DNA of 64,000 nt from Alistipes sp. Lineage in GTDB: Bacteria > Bacteroidota > Bacteroidia > Bacteroidales > Rikenellaceae. Shown in pieces: positions 16,919 through 25,250 of the stretch. The position numbers and the translations under genes are program-made. Position 1 is the first letter of the stretch. Every line of letters begins with the position of its first letter. Where the stretch lies: the NCBI GenBank assembly GCA_022767745.1, contig JALENN010000006.1, positions 62,001 to 126,000 on the forward strand, in the 5' to 3' direction. The notes beneath the pieces were generated by a model. It was not told where the DNA came from. It saw only the letters and a list, made by a program, of their open reading frames with translations, and ran no database searches.

Positions 16919-17830
16919 ATGAAACGCATACTTGTCCTTCTCGCGGCGGCGGCGCTCGCCCTGCCGATGGTGTCGTGCGACCGTCCGAACGGCGGCGTGC
17001 GCGGCGTCAAACACGTCATCCTGATCGGTCTCGACGGCATGGCCGCCAACACCTTCGCCGCAGCCGACATGCCCACCCTGCGCTCGATGATGGAGCAGGG
17101 GGCATGGACACTCCACTCACGCAGCATACTCCCCTCGTCAAGCGCCTGCAACTGGGCCTCGATGTTCATGGGCGTGGGCCCCGAGATGCACGGATACAAC
17201 ACCTGGGGCAGCAGCAAGCCCGACTTCCCCTCGATCGAGATCGGCCCCTACGGCATATTCCCCACGATAGCGGGCGTACTGCGCGCGCACGACCCCGAGA
17301 TACGCATGAGCGCCATGTACGAGTGGGCCACGATCGGCTCGCTCATCGAGGGCGAGGCTCTCGACGTCTCGCGCAACATCCCCTACGACGAGTCGCACAG
17401 CGAGGCCATCACCACGGAGTTCATCAACTGCCTCGACTCGCTGCGCCCCGCCTTCTCGATGGTGATATACGACTCGCCCGACCATGACGGACACGGGTCG
17501 GGATGGGGCTCGCCGCAATACCTGACGGCGCTGCACCTGCTCGACGGATACATAGCCTCGATCGTCGAGGCCACCAAGCGCATGGGCATCTACGACGACA
17601 CCGTCTTCATCGTCACGGCCGACCACGGCGGCACGGGCACGGGCCACGGCGGCACCTCGATGGACGAGATGGAGACCCCGCTGGTACTCTTCGGCAAGGG
17701 CGTCAAGCGCGGCCACGAGATCACCTCGGCCGTCATGCGTTATGACACCGCCCCCACCATAGCCTACATCTTCGGCGCCGCATGCCCCGACGTATGGCGC
17801 GGCAAACCGGTACGCGAAGCCTTCGAATAG
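16919..17830 (+). CDS. Type I phosphodiesterase / alkaline phosphatase superfamily lipoprotein
   Basis: A 303-residue exported hydrolase. The lipoprotein signal ends LPMVSC (Cys20). The mature part starts HVILIGLDGMAANTF with the first metal Asp, continues SILPSSSACNWASMFMGVGPEMHGYNTW with the nucleophile region (Ser or Thr at the CNWASM turn), and has the metal-binding YDSPDHDGHGSGWGS and TADHGGTGTGHGG. These are hallmarks of the nucleotide pyrophosphatase/phosphodiesterase family, shared with phosphoglycerate mutases and sulfatases. It is shorter than most family members (over 400 residues). The substrate is unknown. It is a single gene flanked by its own promoter and terminator. Confidence 0.85.
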   Translation: MKRILVLLAAAALALPMVSCDRPNGGVRGVKHVILIGLDGMAANTFAAADMPTLRSMMEQGAWTLHSRSILPSSSACNWASMFMGVGPEMHGYNTWGSSKPDFPSIEIGPYGIFPTIAGVLRAHDPEIRMSAMYEWATIGSLIEGEALDVSRNIPYDESHSEAITTEFINCLDSLRPAFSMVIYDSPDHDGHGSGWGSPQYLTALHLLDGYIASIVEATKRMGIYDDTVFIVTADHGGTGTGHGGTSMDEMETPLVLFGKGVKRGHEITSAVMRYDTAPTIAYIFGAACPDVWRGKPVREAFE

Positions 17831-17852
17831 GCGGCAGGCAAGCCTGAAATAC

Positions 17853-17880
17853 CGGCGGCGCGGAGAACTCCGCGCCGCCG
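17853..17880 (+). terminator. Terminator after the phosphodiesterase-like gene
   Basis: A perfect 13-bp GC-rich stem (17853-17865 with 17868-17880) around AA, followed by CTGCTTTT. Confidence 0.65.
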
Positions 17881-17956
17881 CTGCTTTTCCCCGCCACGAG
17901 AACACGATCGGCACGAAATTATGGGCACACGCCGCCACAGCGAAACTATTTTTGCG

Positions 17957-17964
17957 TAACTTTA
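17957..17964 (+). promoter_or_regulatory. -7 box upstream of the PPC-domain gene
   Basis: TAACTTTA, seven of eight bases of the consensus, lies 26 bases before the ATG. No well-placed -33 element is seen. Confidence 0.4.
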
Positions 17965-17990
17965 CATATATATAATAAACCAAACGCATC

Positions 17991-18431
17991 ATGGAGACAC
18001 CCAGGCCCTACACATACCGCCTTGCCGACGGCCGCTACACCGTCAGCATAGCCAACCGCGCCCGCGTCGAGGAGGCCATAGCCGCCGCCTGCCGCGACCT
18101 GAACATACGCTCGGCCGCCGTCAGCGGCATAGGCGCCGTCGACGAGGCGACGCTGCGATTCTACAACCCCACGACGAAGCGTTACGTCGACCGCCGCTTC
18201 GAGGAGCAGATGGAGATAGCCGCGCTCACGGGCAACGTATCGGAGATGGACGGCGAGATATACCTCCACCTGCACGTCACGCTCGGACGCGCCGACTACA
18301 CCGCCCTTGCCGGACACCTGCTCTCGGCGCGCATAAACGGCGCGGGCGAGATCTTCATCACGCCCTTCGGCGCCGCCACGCCGCGCCGCTACGACCCCGA
18401 AACGGGACTCAACATATACGACTTCCGATAG
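17991..18431 (+). CDS. PPC (DUF296) domain protein
   Basis: A 146-residue protein made of one PPC/DUF296 domain. The family signatures are AAVSGIGAVDEATLRFY, the metal-site-like HLHVTLGRADYTALAGHL and FITPFGAATPRRYDPETGL. In plants the domain is fused to AT-hooks. Bacterial single-domain forms are trimeric proteins of unclear function, often called DNA-binding without direct proof. There is no AT-hook here. It is a single gene with a terminator at 18453-18482. Confidence 0.85.
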   Translation: METPRPYTYRLADGRYTVSIANRARVEEAIAAACRDLNIRSAAVSGIGAVDEATLRFYNPTTKRYVDRRFEEQMEIAALTGNVSEMDGEIYLHLHVTLGRADYTALAGHLLSARINGAGEIFITPFGAATPRRYDPETGLNIYDFR

Positions 18432-18452
18432 TCCCGCCATCGGCCTACCAAC

Positions 18453-18482
18453 AAAGGGGAACGATATCTCGTTCCCCTTTTC
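18453..18482 (+). terminator. Terminator after the PPC-domain gene
   Basis: A perfect 12-bp stem (18453-18464 with 18469-18480), loop TATC, stem ending in T residues. Confidence 0.8.
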
Positions 18483-18519
18483 CGTTTCTACTGCCAGATG
18501 TACCCTAAGATAGACACCT

Positions 18520-18550
18520 AAAAAAAGGAGCCGTCCTTGCGGACAGCTCC
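18520..18550 (-). terminator. Terminator of rpsA
   Basis: On the minus strand a 10-bp stem with one mismatch (18541-18550 with 18527-18536), a 4-base loop and a run of seven T (18520-18526). Confidence 0.82.
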
Positions 18551-18594
18551 CCCTTATACCCGCCCGTGGCGGGAACTATTTGCAAAGAGAAATT

Positions 18595-20394
18595 TTACTT
18601 CTTGCGGTTGGCATCCTCCATGGCAGCCTTCAGCTCGGCCAGACCGGCGATGTCGCCCAGCGTGGTCTTCTCGATCGAAGCGTTGATCTTCTTTACCGAC
18701 GACTTGGTAGCCTCGGCAGCAGCACGCTTCTCGGCCTTCTCGGCAGCGATCTCGGCACGCTTCGACTCCTCGAAGATGCGGGTGTGCGAGAGGGTGATGC
18801 GCTTGGTAGCCTTCGAGAACTCGATCACCTTGAAGTCGGCCGTCTCGCCCTGCTTGAGCGTGGTGCCGTCCTCCTTGGTGAGCTGGCGTGCGGGAGCGAA
18901 GCCCTCGATGTTGTCGCCCAGCGATACAACGGCGCCCTTGTCGGTCATCTCGGTGATGGTACCCTTGTGGATCGTGTCAACGGCATACTTGCTCTCGTAC
19001 TCGTTCCAGGGGTTCTCCTCGAGCTGCTTGTGACCCAGGCTCAGACGACGGTTCTCCTTGTCGATCTCGAGAACAACGACGTCGATCTCGGCACCGATCT
19101 GCGTGAACTCGCTCGGGTGCTTTACCTTCTTCGTCCAGCTCAGATCCGAGATGTGGATCAGGCCGTCGATACCCTCCTCGATCTCAACGAAGACACCGAA
19201 GTTGGTGAAGTTGCGTACCTTGGCGCGGCACTTCGTGCCAACGGGGTACTTGGTCTCGATACCCTCCCAGGGATCGGGCGTGAGCTGCTTGATGCCGAGC
19301 GACATCTTGCGCTCCTCGCGGTCGAGCGTAAGGATAACGGCCTCGACCTCGTCGCCTACCTTCAGGAACTCCTGAGCCGAACGCAGGTGCTGGCTCCACG
19401 ACATCTCCGACACGTGGATCAGACCCTCGACACCCGGAGCGATCTCAACGAAGGCACCGTAGTCGGCCATAACGACAACCTTGCCCTTGACCTTGTCGCC
19501 GACCTTGAGGTTGGCATCCAGAGCCTCCCACGGATGGGGCGTAAGCTGCTTCAGGCCAAGTGCGATACGCTTCTTCTGCTCGTCGAAGTCGATGATAACG
19601 ACCTTGAGCTTCTCGTCCAGGTGAACGATCTCCTCGGGATGGTTTACGCGGCCCCACGACAGGTCGGTGATGTGGATAAGACCGTCCACGCCGCCCAGGT
19701 CGATGAATACGCCGTAGTTGGTGATGTTCTTGACCGTACCCTCGAGGATCTGGCCCTTCTCGAGCTTCGACATGATAACCTGCTTCTGAGCCTCGAGCTC
19801 GGCCTCGATCAGCGCCTTGTGCGATACCACTACGTTGCGGTACTCCTGGTTGATCTTGACAATCTTGAACTCCATGGTCTTGTCGACATACATATCGTAG
19901 TCGCGGATGGGCTTCACGTCGATCTGCGAACCGGGCAGGAAGGCCTCGATTCCGAATACGTCGACGATCATACCGCCCTTGGTGCGACACTTGACGTAAC
20001 CCTTGATAACCTCGTCGTTGTTCAGAGCCTCGTTTACACGATCCCAACTCTTGAGCTGACGGGCCTTCTTGTGCGAAAGGGCCAGTGCGCCGCTCTTGTC
20101 CTCAACCGACTCGACATAGACCTCAACCTTGTCGCCTACCTTCAGGTCGGGATTGTAACGGAACTCCGATACGGGGATCAGACCCTCGCTCTTGTAGCCG
20201 ATGTTAACGGTAACTTCGCGCTTGTTGATCTCGGTTACGGTACCCTCAACGACCTCGCCCACGGCGATGTTCGACAGGGTCTTGTCATAAGCCTCGGTGA
20301 CCTCCTCCTTGTTCTGGCCGCCGTAGAGATCCAGATCGTTCTCGAACGAATTCCAGTCGAAGTTCTCGTTCGCTACATTCTTCATTTCTTCCAT
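18595..20394 (-). CDS. rpsA: 30S ribosomal protein S1
   Basis: A 599-residue RNA-binding protein that brings mRNA to the 30S subunit. Six S1 repeats are visible; repeats 3-5 are clearest (NYGVFIDLGGVDGLIHITDLSW, DYGAFVEIAPGVEGLIHVSEMSW, NFGVFVEIEEGIDGLIHISDLSW). A Lys/Ala/Glu-rich tail follows. S1 matters in Bacteroidota, whose mRNAs mostly lack Shine-Dalgarno sites. The start is MEEMKN at 20394; the ATG at 20385 is nearly equivalent. Codon use is strongly biased, as in other highly expressed genes. It has its own promoter at 20474-20503. Confidence 0.97.
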   Translation of the reverse strand: MEEMKNVANENFDWNSFENDLDLYGGQNKEEVTEAYDKTLSNIAVGEVVEGTVTEINKREVTVNIGYKSEGLIPVSEFRYNPDLKVGDKVEVYVESVEDKSGALALSHKKARQLKSWDRVNEALNNDEVIKGYVKCRTKGGMIVDVFGIEAFLPGSQIDVKPIRDYDMYVDKTMEFKIVKINQEYRNVVVSHKALIEAELEAQKQVIMSKLEKGQILEGTVKNITNYGVFIDLGGVDGLIHITDLSWGRVNHPEEIVHLDEKLKVVIIDFDEQKKRIALGLKQLTPHPWEALDANLKVGDKVKGKVVVMADYGAFVEIAPGVEGLIHVSEMSWSQHLRSAQEFLKVGDEVEAVILTLDREERKMSLGIKQLTPDPWEGIETKYPVGTKCRAKVRNFTNFGVFVEIEEGIDGLIHISDLSWTKKVKHPSEFTQIGAEIDVVVLEIDKENRRLSLGHKQLEENPWNEYESKYAVDTIHKGTITEMTDKGAVVSLGDNIEGFAPARQLTKEDGTTLKQGETADFKVIEFSKATKRITLSHTRIFEESKRAEIAAEKAEKRAAAEATKSSVKKINASIEKTTLGDIAGLAELKAAMEDANRKK

Positions 20395-20473
20395 AAGTGG
20401 AAATTTGTGCGATGCAATCGCTCGTTAAAAGGTTAATTATTCAGTTCTTGCGTCGCGCACGCGCGCAACGGCC

Positions 20474-20503
20474 TGCAAATATAGGGCATTTTCCTCAAAC
20501 GGC
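20474..20503 (-). promoter_or_regulatory. Promoter of rpsA
   Basis: On the minus strand a TTG at 20501-20503, a 19-base spacer and TATATTTG at 20474-20481, about 80 bases upstream of the start. Confidence 0.6.
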
Positions 20504-20583
20504 AATGCCGCAGCCCCCATTTTTTGTCCCGAAGGGCGATTTTGGCGCCGCACGGCACGCCGGCGTCCGAAAATCGGCGCAAA

Positions 20584-20616
20584 TTTGTTTTTCCGACGCA
20601 CCTTTTCTTATCTTTG
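20584..20616 (+). promoter_or_regulatory. Promoter of the MFS transporter gene
   Basis: TTTG at 20584-20587, a 21-base spacer and TATCTTTG at 20609-20616, 27 bases before the ATG. This is a near-ideal Bacteroidota promoter. Confidence 0.7.
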
Positions 20617-20643
20617 CGCGCCTTTTTCATTCGGCACCGCATT

Positions 20644-21882
20644 ATGTGTAAGACAAACCATCCGCAGGCGCCCGACGGCAACGCCGCCACGACGGCCGCC
20701 GCACCCCGCAGCGGGATCAAGGCATGGCTGCCCGTAATCTCGCTCACATTCTCGACATTCATCTTCAACACCTCGGAGTTCATACCCATAGGCCTGCTCT
20801 CCGACATCGCATCCGACTTCGGCATAACCGAGTCGCACGCCGGACTCATGATCACCGTCTATGCGTGGGCCGTAGCGCTGGCGTCGCTGCCGCTCATGCT
20901 CATCTTCGCCAAGACCGAGAACCGCCGTCTGATGCTCTCGATCGTCACCCTCTTCGCCGCCAGCCACATGCTCTCGGCCATAGCACCCGACTTCCAGATG
21001 CTCATGCTCTCGCGCATGGGCGTGGCGTGCGCCCACGCCATATTCTGGTCGATAGTGACGCCGCTGGCCGTGCGCGTCGCACCCGAGGGCAACCGCGCCG
21101 CGGCCCTCAGCATCGTCGTGGCAGGCTCGTCGGTGGCCATGATCGTGGGCCTGCCCCTCGGCCGCGCCATAGGCATCGCCGTAGGCTGGCGCATAGCATT
21201 CCTCATCATCGGCGTGCTGTCGCTCGGGGTGCTCGCATTCCTCGCCGCCGTGCTGCGCCAGACGCCCTCCGAGGGAGGCTTCTCGCTGCGCAAGCTGCCG
21301 GCGCTGATCAAGACACCCGCGCTGTGGGGCATATACCTGCTTACGATAGTGATCATATCGGGCCACTTCACCGCCTACAGCTACATCGAACCCTTCCTGG
21401 CGCAGGTGGCGGGCATGCACAACAACACCATCACGCTGGTGCTCACACTCTACGGCCTTGTCGGGCTGGCTGGCAGCCTGCTCTTCTCGAAGTACTACGA
21501 CGCCCGCCCCGCACTCTTCCTGCGCTTCGGCGTCGTCGGCATATGCACCTTCCTGCTGTTGCTGCACGCGGCATCCTTCAGTCCCTGGAGCACAATCGCC
21601 ACATGCATATGCTGGGGCCTTGCCATCAACTTCTTCAACCTCGTATTCCAGTCGGAGGTCATAACCAACGCCCCGCAGGGCACGGCCGTGGCCATGTCGA
21701 TATACTCGGGCATATACAACGTCGGCATCGGTACGGGCGCCCTTGTCGGAGGCTCGGTGTGCGACGGCATCGGCCTGCCATATATAGGATATGTGGGCGG
21801 CGCCATAGCCCTTGCCGCCACCGTCTACTGCCTCAGGCGCGTGGCCCCCACGCTGCTCGCCGCTGCCGGGAAGCGGCAGTAG
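20644..21882 (+). CDS. MFS transporter, sugar-efflux/AraJ-like
   Basis: A 412-residue, 12-helix inner-membrane exporter of the major facilitator superfamily. The pattern FIFNTSEFIPIGLLSDIASDFGITESHAGLMITVYAWAVAL is that of the DHA1 drug:H+ antiporter branch that includes AraJ, SotB and YdhP. The central loop is short and helix 5 has the VVAGSSVAMIVGLPLGRAIG antiporter motif. The start at 20644 follows the promoter by 27 bases. The substrate (sugar, arabinose-like compound or drug) is not readable. It is divergent from rpsA and transcribed alone. Confidence 0.87.
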   Translation: MCKTNHPQAPDGNAATTAAAPRSGIKAWLPVISLTFSTFIFNTSEFIPIGLLSDIASDFGITESHAGLMITVYAWAVALASLPLMLIFAKTENRRLMLSIVTLFAASHMLSAIAPDFQMLMLSRMGVACAHAIFWSIVTPLAVRVAPEGNRAAALSIVVAGSSVAMIVGLPLGRAIGIAVGWRIAFLIIGVLSLGVLAFLAAVLRQTPSEGGFSLRKLPALIKTPALWGIYLLTIVIISGHFTAYSYIEPFLAQVAGMHNNTITLVLTLYGLVGLAGSLLFSKYYDARPALFLRFGVVGICTFLLLLHAASFSPWSTIATCICWGLAINFFNLVFQSEVITNAPQGTAVAMSIYSGIYNVGIGTGALVGGSVCDGIGLPYIGYVGGAIALAATVYCLRRVAPTLLAAAGKRQ

Positions 21883-21934
21883 ACCGCATCGCCCCGTATT
21901 TCTGACGGCGGCGGCCGAAAACTGCGGTTCGGGC

Positions 21935-21965
21935 TTGCCACTGCAACCGTATTTTCGTATCTTTG
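21935..21965 (+). promoter_or_regulatory. Promoter of the Gfo/Idh/MocA lipoprotein gene
   Basis: A TTG at 21935-21937, a 20-base spacer and TATCTTTG at 21958-21965, 56 bases before the ATG. Confidence 0.65.
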
Positions 21966-22021
21966 TAGCAACGGGAAACAGGGTATTTCCGCAATATCGC
22001 CAACCAATAACATAACATACG

Positions 22022-23422
22022 ATGAGAATACACTCCTTAATGGCATTGAGCGCCGCCGCCCTGCTCTGCGGCTGCGGCTCACAGCAGCCCGCCGCGCAGC
22101 ACTTCGACGGCAGCCGCGGCGAGGTTAAACTCCTCACGCTCGACCCGGGCCACTTCCACGCCGCCCTGGTGCAGATGTACATGTACGACCAGGTCGACCC
22201 CACGGTATACGTCTATGCCCCCGAGGGCGAGGACGTCACCATGCACCTCGACCGCATAAAGCTCTACAACGAGCGCGCCGACAACCCCACCTCGTGGAAC
22301 GAGCAGCTATATACGGGCGACGACTTCCTGCAGAAGATGATCGACGAGCGCCGCGGCAACGTGGTGGTGCTGGCAGGTAACAACGGCAAGAAGACGGGTT
22401 ACGTGAAGGCCGCCGTCGACGCCGGCATCAACGTCCTGTCGGACAAGCCCATGGCCATCGACAGCAAGAACTTCCGCCTGCTGGAGAGCACACTCGACGA
22501 GGCGGCTGCCAAGGGAGTGCTCGTCTACGACATCATGACCGAGCGCTCGGAGATAAACAACGAGCTGCAGCGCGTGCTGGTGGGCATACCCTCGCTCTTC
22601 GGCCAGATGGAGAAGGGCACGCCCGAGGATCCCGCCATCACCAAGGAGAGCGTGCACCACTTCTTCAAGTACGTGTCGGGCCAGCCGCTGACGCGCCCCG
22701 AGTGGTATTTCGACGTCGAGCAGCAGGGCGAGGGTATCGTCGACGTGACGACCCACCTTGTCGACCTCGTGCAGTGCACCGTCATGCCCGAGCAGCCGAT
22801 CGACTACGCCTCGCAGGTCGAGATCACATCGGCACGCCGCTGGGCCACCGACATACCGCTCGACAAGTACCGCCTCGTCTCGGGCAAGGAGTCGTACCCC
22901 GACTTCCTGAAGAAGGATATCGTCGACGACACGCTGCGCGTCTACTCTAACGGCGAGATCAACTACCGCCTCAACGGCGTGAACGTGCGCGTGAGCGTCA
23001 TCTGGAACTTCATGGCCGAGGTCGGCAACGAAGGCACGGGCGACACCCACTACTCGGTGGTCAAGGGCACAAAGGCCGACGTCATGATACGCCAGGGCGC
23101 CGAGCAGGGCTACAAGCCGATGCTCTACGTCGCATGCAAGGGCGACGACGCGGCCGCCTTCGAGAAGGAGCTGCGCGCAGCCCTCGCCTCGATCTCGGAC
23201 CGCTACCCTGGCCTCGACATCGAGCCCAGCGGCGAGAAGGAGTGGCGCATAGTCGTCCCGGCCGACCTTGTGAAGACCCACGAGATGCGTTTCAGCTCGG
23301 TGATGAAGGTATATCTGAAGTACCTCATCGACGGCAAGATCCCCGACTGGGAGGTGTCGCAGATGAAGTCGAAGTACTACACCACCACCGCCGCCCTCGA
23401 GGCTGCACGCGCCGCCAAATAG
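22022..23422 (+). CDS. Gfo/Idh/MocA-family oxidoreductase, exported lipoprotein
   Basis: A 466-residue protein with a lipoprotein signal (AALLCGCGS) followed by a Rossmann NAD(P)-binding region (VKLLTLDPGHFHAAL..., GNVVVLAGNNGKKTGYVKAAVDAGINVLSDKPMAID). The DKPMA segment is the family's EKP-like motif. The second half matches the putative oxidoreductase C-terminal domain found in Bacteroidota glycan-utilisation enzymes, with HLVDLVQCTVMPEQ. Such exported members probably use a tightly bound nucleotide and act on sugars in the periplasm. The substrate is unknown. It is transcribed alone; a bidirectional terminator separates it from the convergent sulfatase. Confidence 0.85.
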   Translation: MRIHSLMALSAAALLCGCGSQQPAAQHFDGSRGEVKLLTLDPGHFHAALVQMYMYDQVDPTVYVYAPEGEDVTMHLDRIKLYNERADNPTSWNEQLYTGDDFLQKMIDERRGNVVVLAGNNGKKTGYVKAAVDAGINVLSDKPMAIDSKNFRLLESTLDEAAAKGVLVYDIMTERSEINNELQRVLVGIPSLFGQMEKGTPEDPAITKESVHHFFKYVSGQPLTRPEWYFDVEQQGEGIVDVTTHLVDLVQCTVMPEQPIDYASQVEITSARRWATDIPLDKYRLVSGKESYPDFLKKDIVDDTLRVYSNGEINYRLNGVNVRVSVIWNFMAEVGNEGTGDTHYSVVKGTKADVMIRQGAEQGYKPMLYVACKGDDAAAFEKELRAALASISDRYPGLDIEPSGEKEWRIVVPADLVKTHEMRFSSVMKVYLKYLIDGKIPDWEVSQMKSKYYTTTAALEAARAAK

Positions 23423-23443
23423 CCCGGCGCACAACGCAAACGG

Positions 23444-23480
23444 AAAGCGGCAGGAGCACGGTTGCTCCTGCCGCTTTTTG
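23444..23480. terminator. Bidirectional terminator between oxidoreductase and sulfatase genes
   Basis: A perfect 15-bp stem (23444-23458 with 23463-23477), loop CGGT, T run on the plus side and A run on the other, so it can work for both convergent genes. Confidence 0.85.
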
Positions 23481-23511
23481 TTTGCCGCATTCCGTCACGC
23501 CCGCCGCGACG

Positions 23512-25062
23512 CTATATCTCGTCGGGCCACGGACACGGCTGCCCGCTATCCTTGAACGTCGGACGCTGGCCGCCGCTGCCGCGCAGGAAGCGTCCCAGCT
23601 CCTTCGACAGGCGTTTCACGACATCGGGCCGCTCGGCCGCAAGGTCGTGCTTCTCGCCTATGTCGTTCGGTATGTCGTAGAGCTCCTTGTGGCCGTCGGC
23701 GTAGAAGTATATCAGCTTCCAGTTGTCGCGCCGCACCGTGGCCGTAGCCGCCACACCCGGGCCGCTGCCGCCGTCCCACTCGTTGGGGAAGTTCCAGTAG
23801 AGGCACCGCCCGCGCGAGGGATCGCCCTCGCCCGTGAGCAGGGGCACGAAGCTCACGCCGTCGACCGTCTGCGGCACTTTCCAGCGCTCGACGCCCGCCA
23901 TCTCGAGTATCGAGGGGAAAAAGTCCTCGATGATGACATAACTGTCGCAGCGCGTGCCCGCCTTCGTGACGCCGGGCCACGACACGATCATCGGCTCGCG
24001 TATGCCGCCCTCGTAGGCCGAGCCCTTGCCGCAGGTGAGCGGGTAGTTCTGCGTATAGAGGGGCTCGTCGCGCCAGCCCGCGCTGGAGCTGAAGCCGCCA
24101 TTGTCGCTCATGAATATTACGATGGTGTTGTCGGCCTGGCCGTTGCGCTCGAGCCAGTCCATGATGTCGCCCAGGCTCTTGTCCATGCCCTCGATGAGCG
24201 AGGCATAGGCGGCCTCCTTGGCCGAAAGGCCCTTGCGCAGGTACTTATCGTAGTAGCGCATGTCGCGGTCGATGGGCACATGTATGGCGTAGTGCGACAT
24301 GTAGAGATAGAACGGGCGGTCGTAGCGCACCGCCTTGTCCATGGCGGCGATGGCCTCGCGCGTGAGGGCCTCGGTGAGGAACTCGCCCGACTGCCAGTAC
24401 TTCTCCAGGCCGGGGATGGCGAAGAGGTTGCGCGCACGCCCCTTCTCGTCGTAGCCGTAGTTGCGTTCGCTAAGGTATGTGGCGGGGCCGCCCGCGGCGT
24501 GGCCCGCGATGTTGACCTCGAAGCCGAAGTGGTGCGGACTCTCGCCCGGGGTGTCGATGGCGCCCCAGTGCGCCTTGCCGCAATGGATGGTATGGTAGCC
24601 GCTCGCGCGCAGCAGGTCGACGAAGCTCGTGCCGACGTAAGTCAGATCGGTGCCCTCGCTCTGGGCTATGCCGTTGCAGTTCCACTCGGGGAAGGCGAGC
24701 AGGTCGCTCGCGCCGTCGGTCGTGACGCCCTTTCGCAGCGTCCAGTTGGTGACGCGGTGGCGTGCGGCGTTGCTGCCCGTCATCAGGCTGCAGCGCGTGG
24801 GCGAGCTGAGGCTGCAGGCGTAGGCCTGGGTGAACATCACGCCCTGACGCGCCAGCCGCTCCATGTTGGGCGTCTCGTAGCGGTCGTTGTAGAACGTTCG
24901 CTCGCTCCAGAACGGCAGCGAGGTGTCCTGCCACCCCATGTCATCGACCATGAAGAGTATGATGTTGGGGCGTTCGGCTGCAGGGGCCTGTGCCTGCGCC
25001 TGTTGTGCGGCACCGCCCGCAAGGGGCAGCGCCAGCGGAATGAGCAGTCTGTCGCATCTCAT
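23512..25062 (-). CDS. Sulfatase, serine-type, exported
   Basis: A 516-residue enzyme of sulfatase family S1. The start at 25060-25062 gives a signal peptide (MRCDRLLIPLALPLAGGAAQ then QAQA); longer readings cross the promoter. The metal-site VDDM (Asp40-Asp41), SSPTR (86-90) followed by CSLMTG, and MSDNGG are present. The residue converted to formylglycine is Ser86, so maturation needs a serine-acting anaerobic sulfatase-maturating enzyme, which must lie outside this window. Likely substrates are sulphated host glycans such as mucin; the exact linkage cannot be read. It is convergent with the oxidoreductase lipoprotein. Confidence 0.9.
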   Translation of the reverse strand: MRCDRLLIPLALPLAGGAAQQAQAQAPAAERPNIILFMVDDMGWQDTSLPFWSERTFYNDRYETPNMERLARQGVMFTQAYACSLSSPTRCSLMTGSNAARHRVTNWTLRKGVTTDGASDLLAFPEWNCNGIAQSEGTDLTYVGTSFVDLLRASGYHTIHCGKAHWGAIDTPGESPHHFGFEVNIAGHAAGGPATYLSERNYGYDEKGRARNLFAIPGLEKYWQSGEFLTEALTREAIAAMDKAVRYDRPFYLYMSHYAIHVPIDRDMRYYDKYLRKGLSAKEAAYASLIEGMDKSLGDIMDWLERNGQADNTIVIFMSDNGGFSSSAGWRDEPLYTQNYPLTCGKGSAYEGGIREPMIVSWPGVTKAGTRCDSYVIIEDFFPSILEMAGVERWKVPQTVDGVSFVPLLTGEGDPSRGRCLYWNFPNEWDGGSGPGVAATATVRRDNWKLIYFYADGHKELYDIPNDIGEKHDLAAERPDVVKRLSKELGRFLRGSGGQRPTFKDSGQPCPWPDEI

Positions 25063-25120
25063 GTTGCACGTCGTTTTTCGCCGCCCGCGGGCGGGGTGGC
25101 CGACCGTCGGCGCACCGCAA

Positions 25121-25152
25121 TAAAAGTACATATTTTTCCCGAGAAAAACAAA
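25121..25152 (-). promoter_or_regulatory. Promoter of the sulfatase gene
   Basis: On the minus strand TTTG at 25149-25152, a 20-base spacer and TACTTTTA at 25121-25128. Confidence 0.5.
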
Positions 25153-25219
25153 CCCGCCGCACGGCCGGCGGCGACTCTTTTTTTTGGCCTGCGGACTATG
25201 ACGTTTCGCACGAAAAGAG

Positions 25220-25227
25220 TATCTTTG
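25220..25227 (+). promoter_or_regulatory. -7 box upstream of the membrane glycosyltransferase
   Basis: TATCTTTG matches the consensus exactly, 23 bases before the ATG. The -33 element is not clear. Confidence 0.5.
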
Positions 25228-25250
25228 CATGATTATTCCTATACCGAAAA

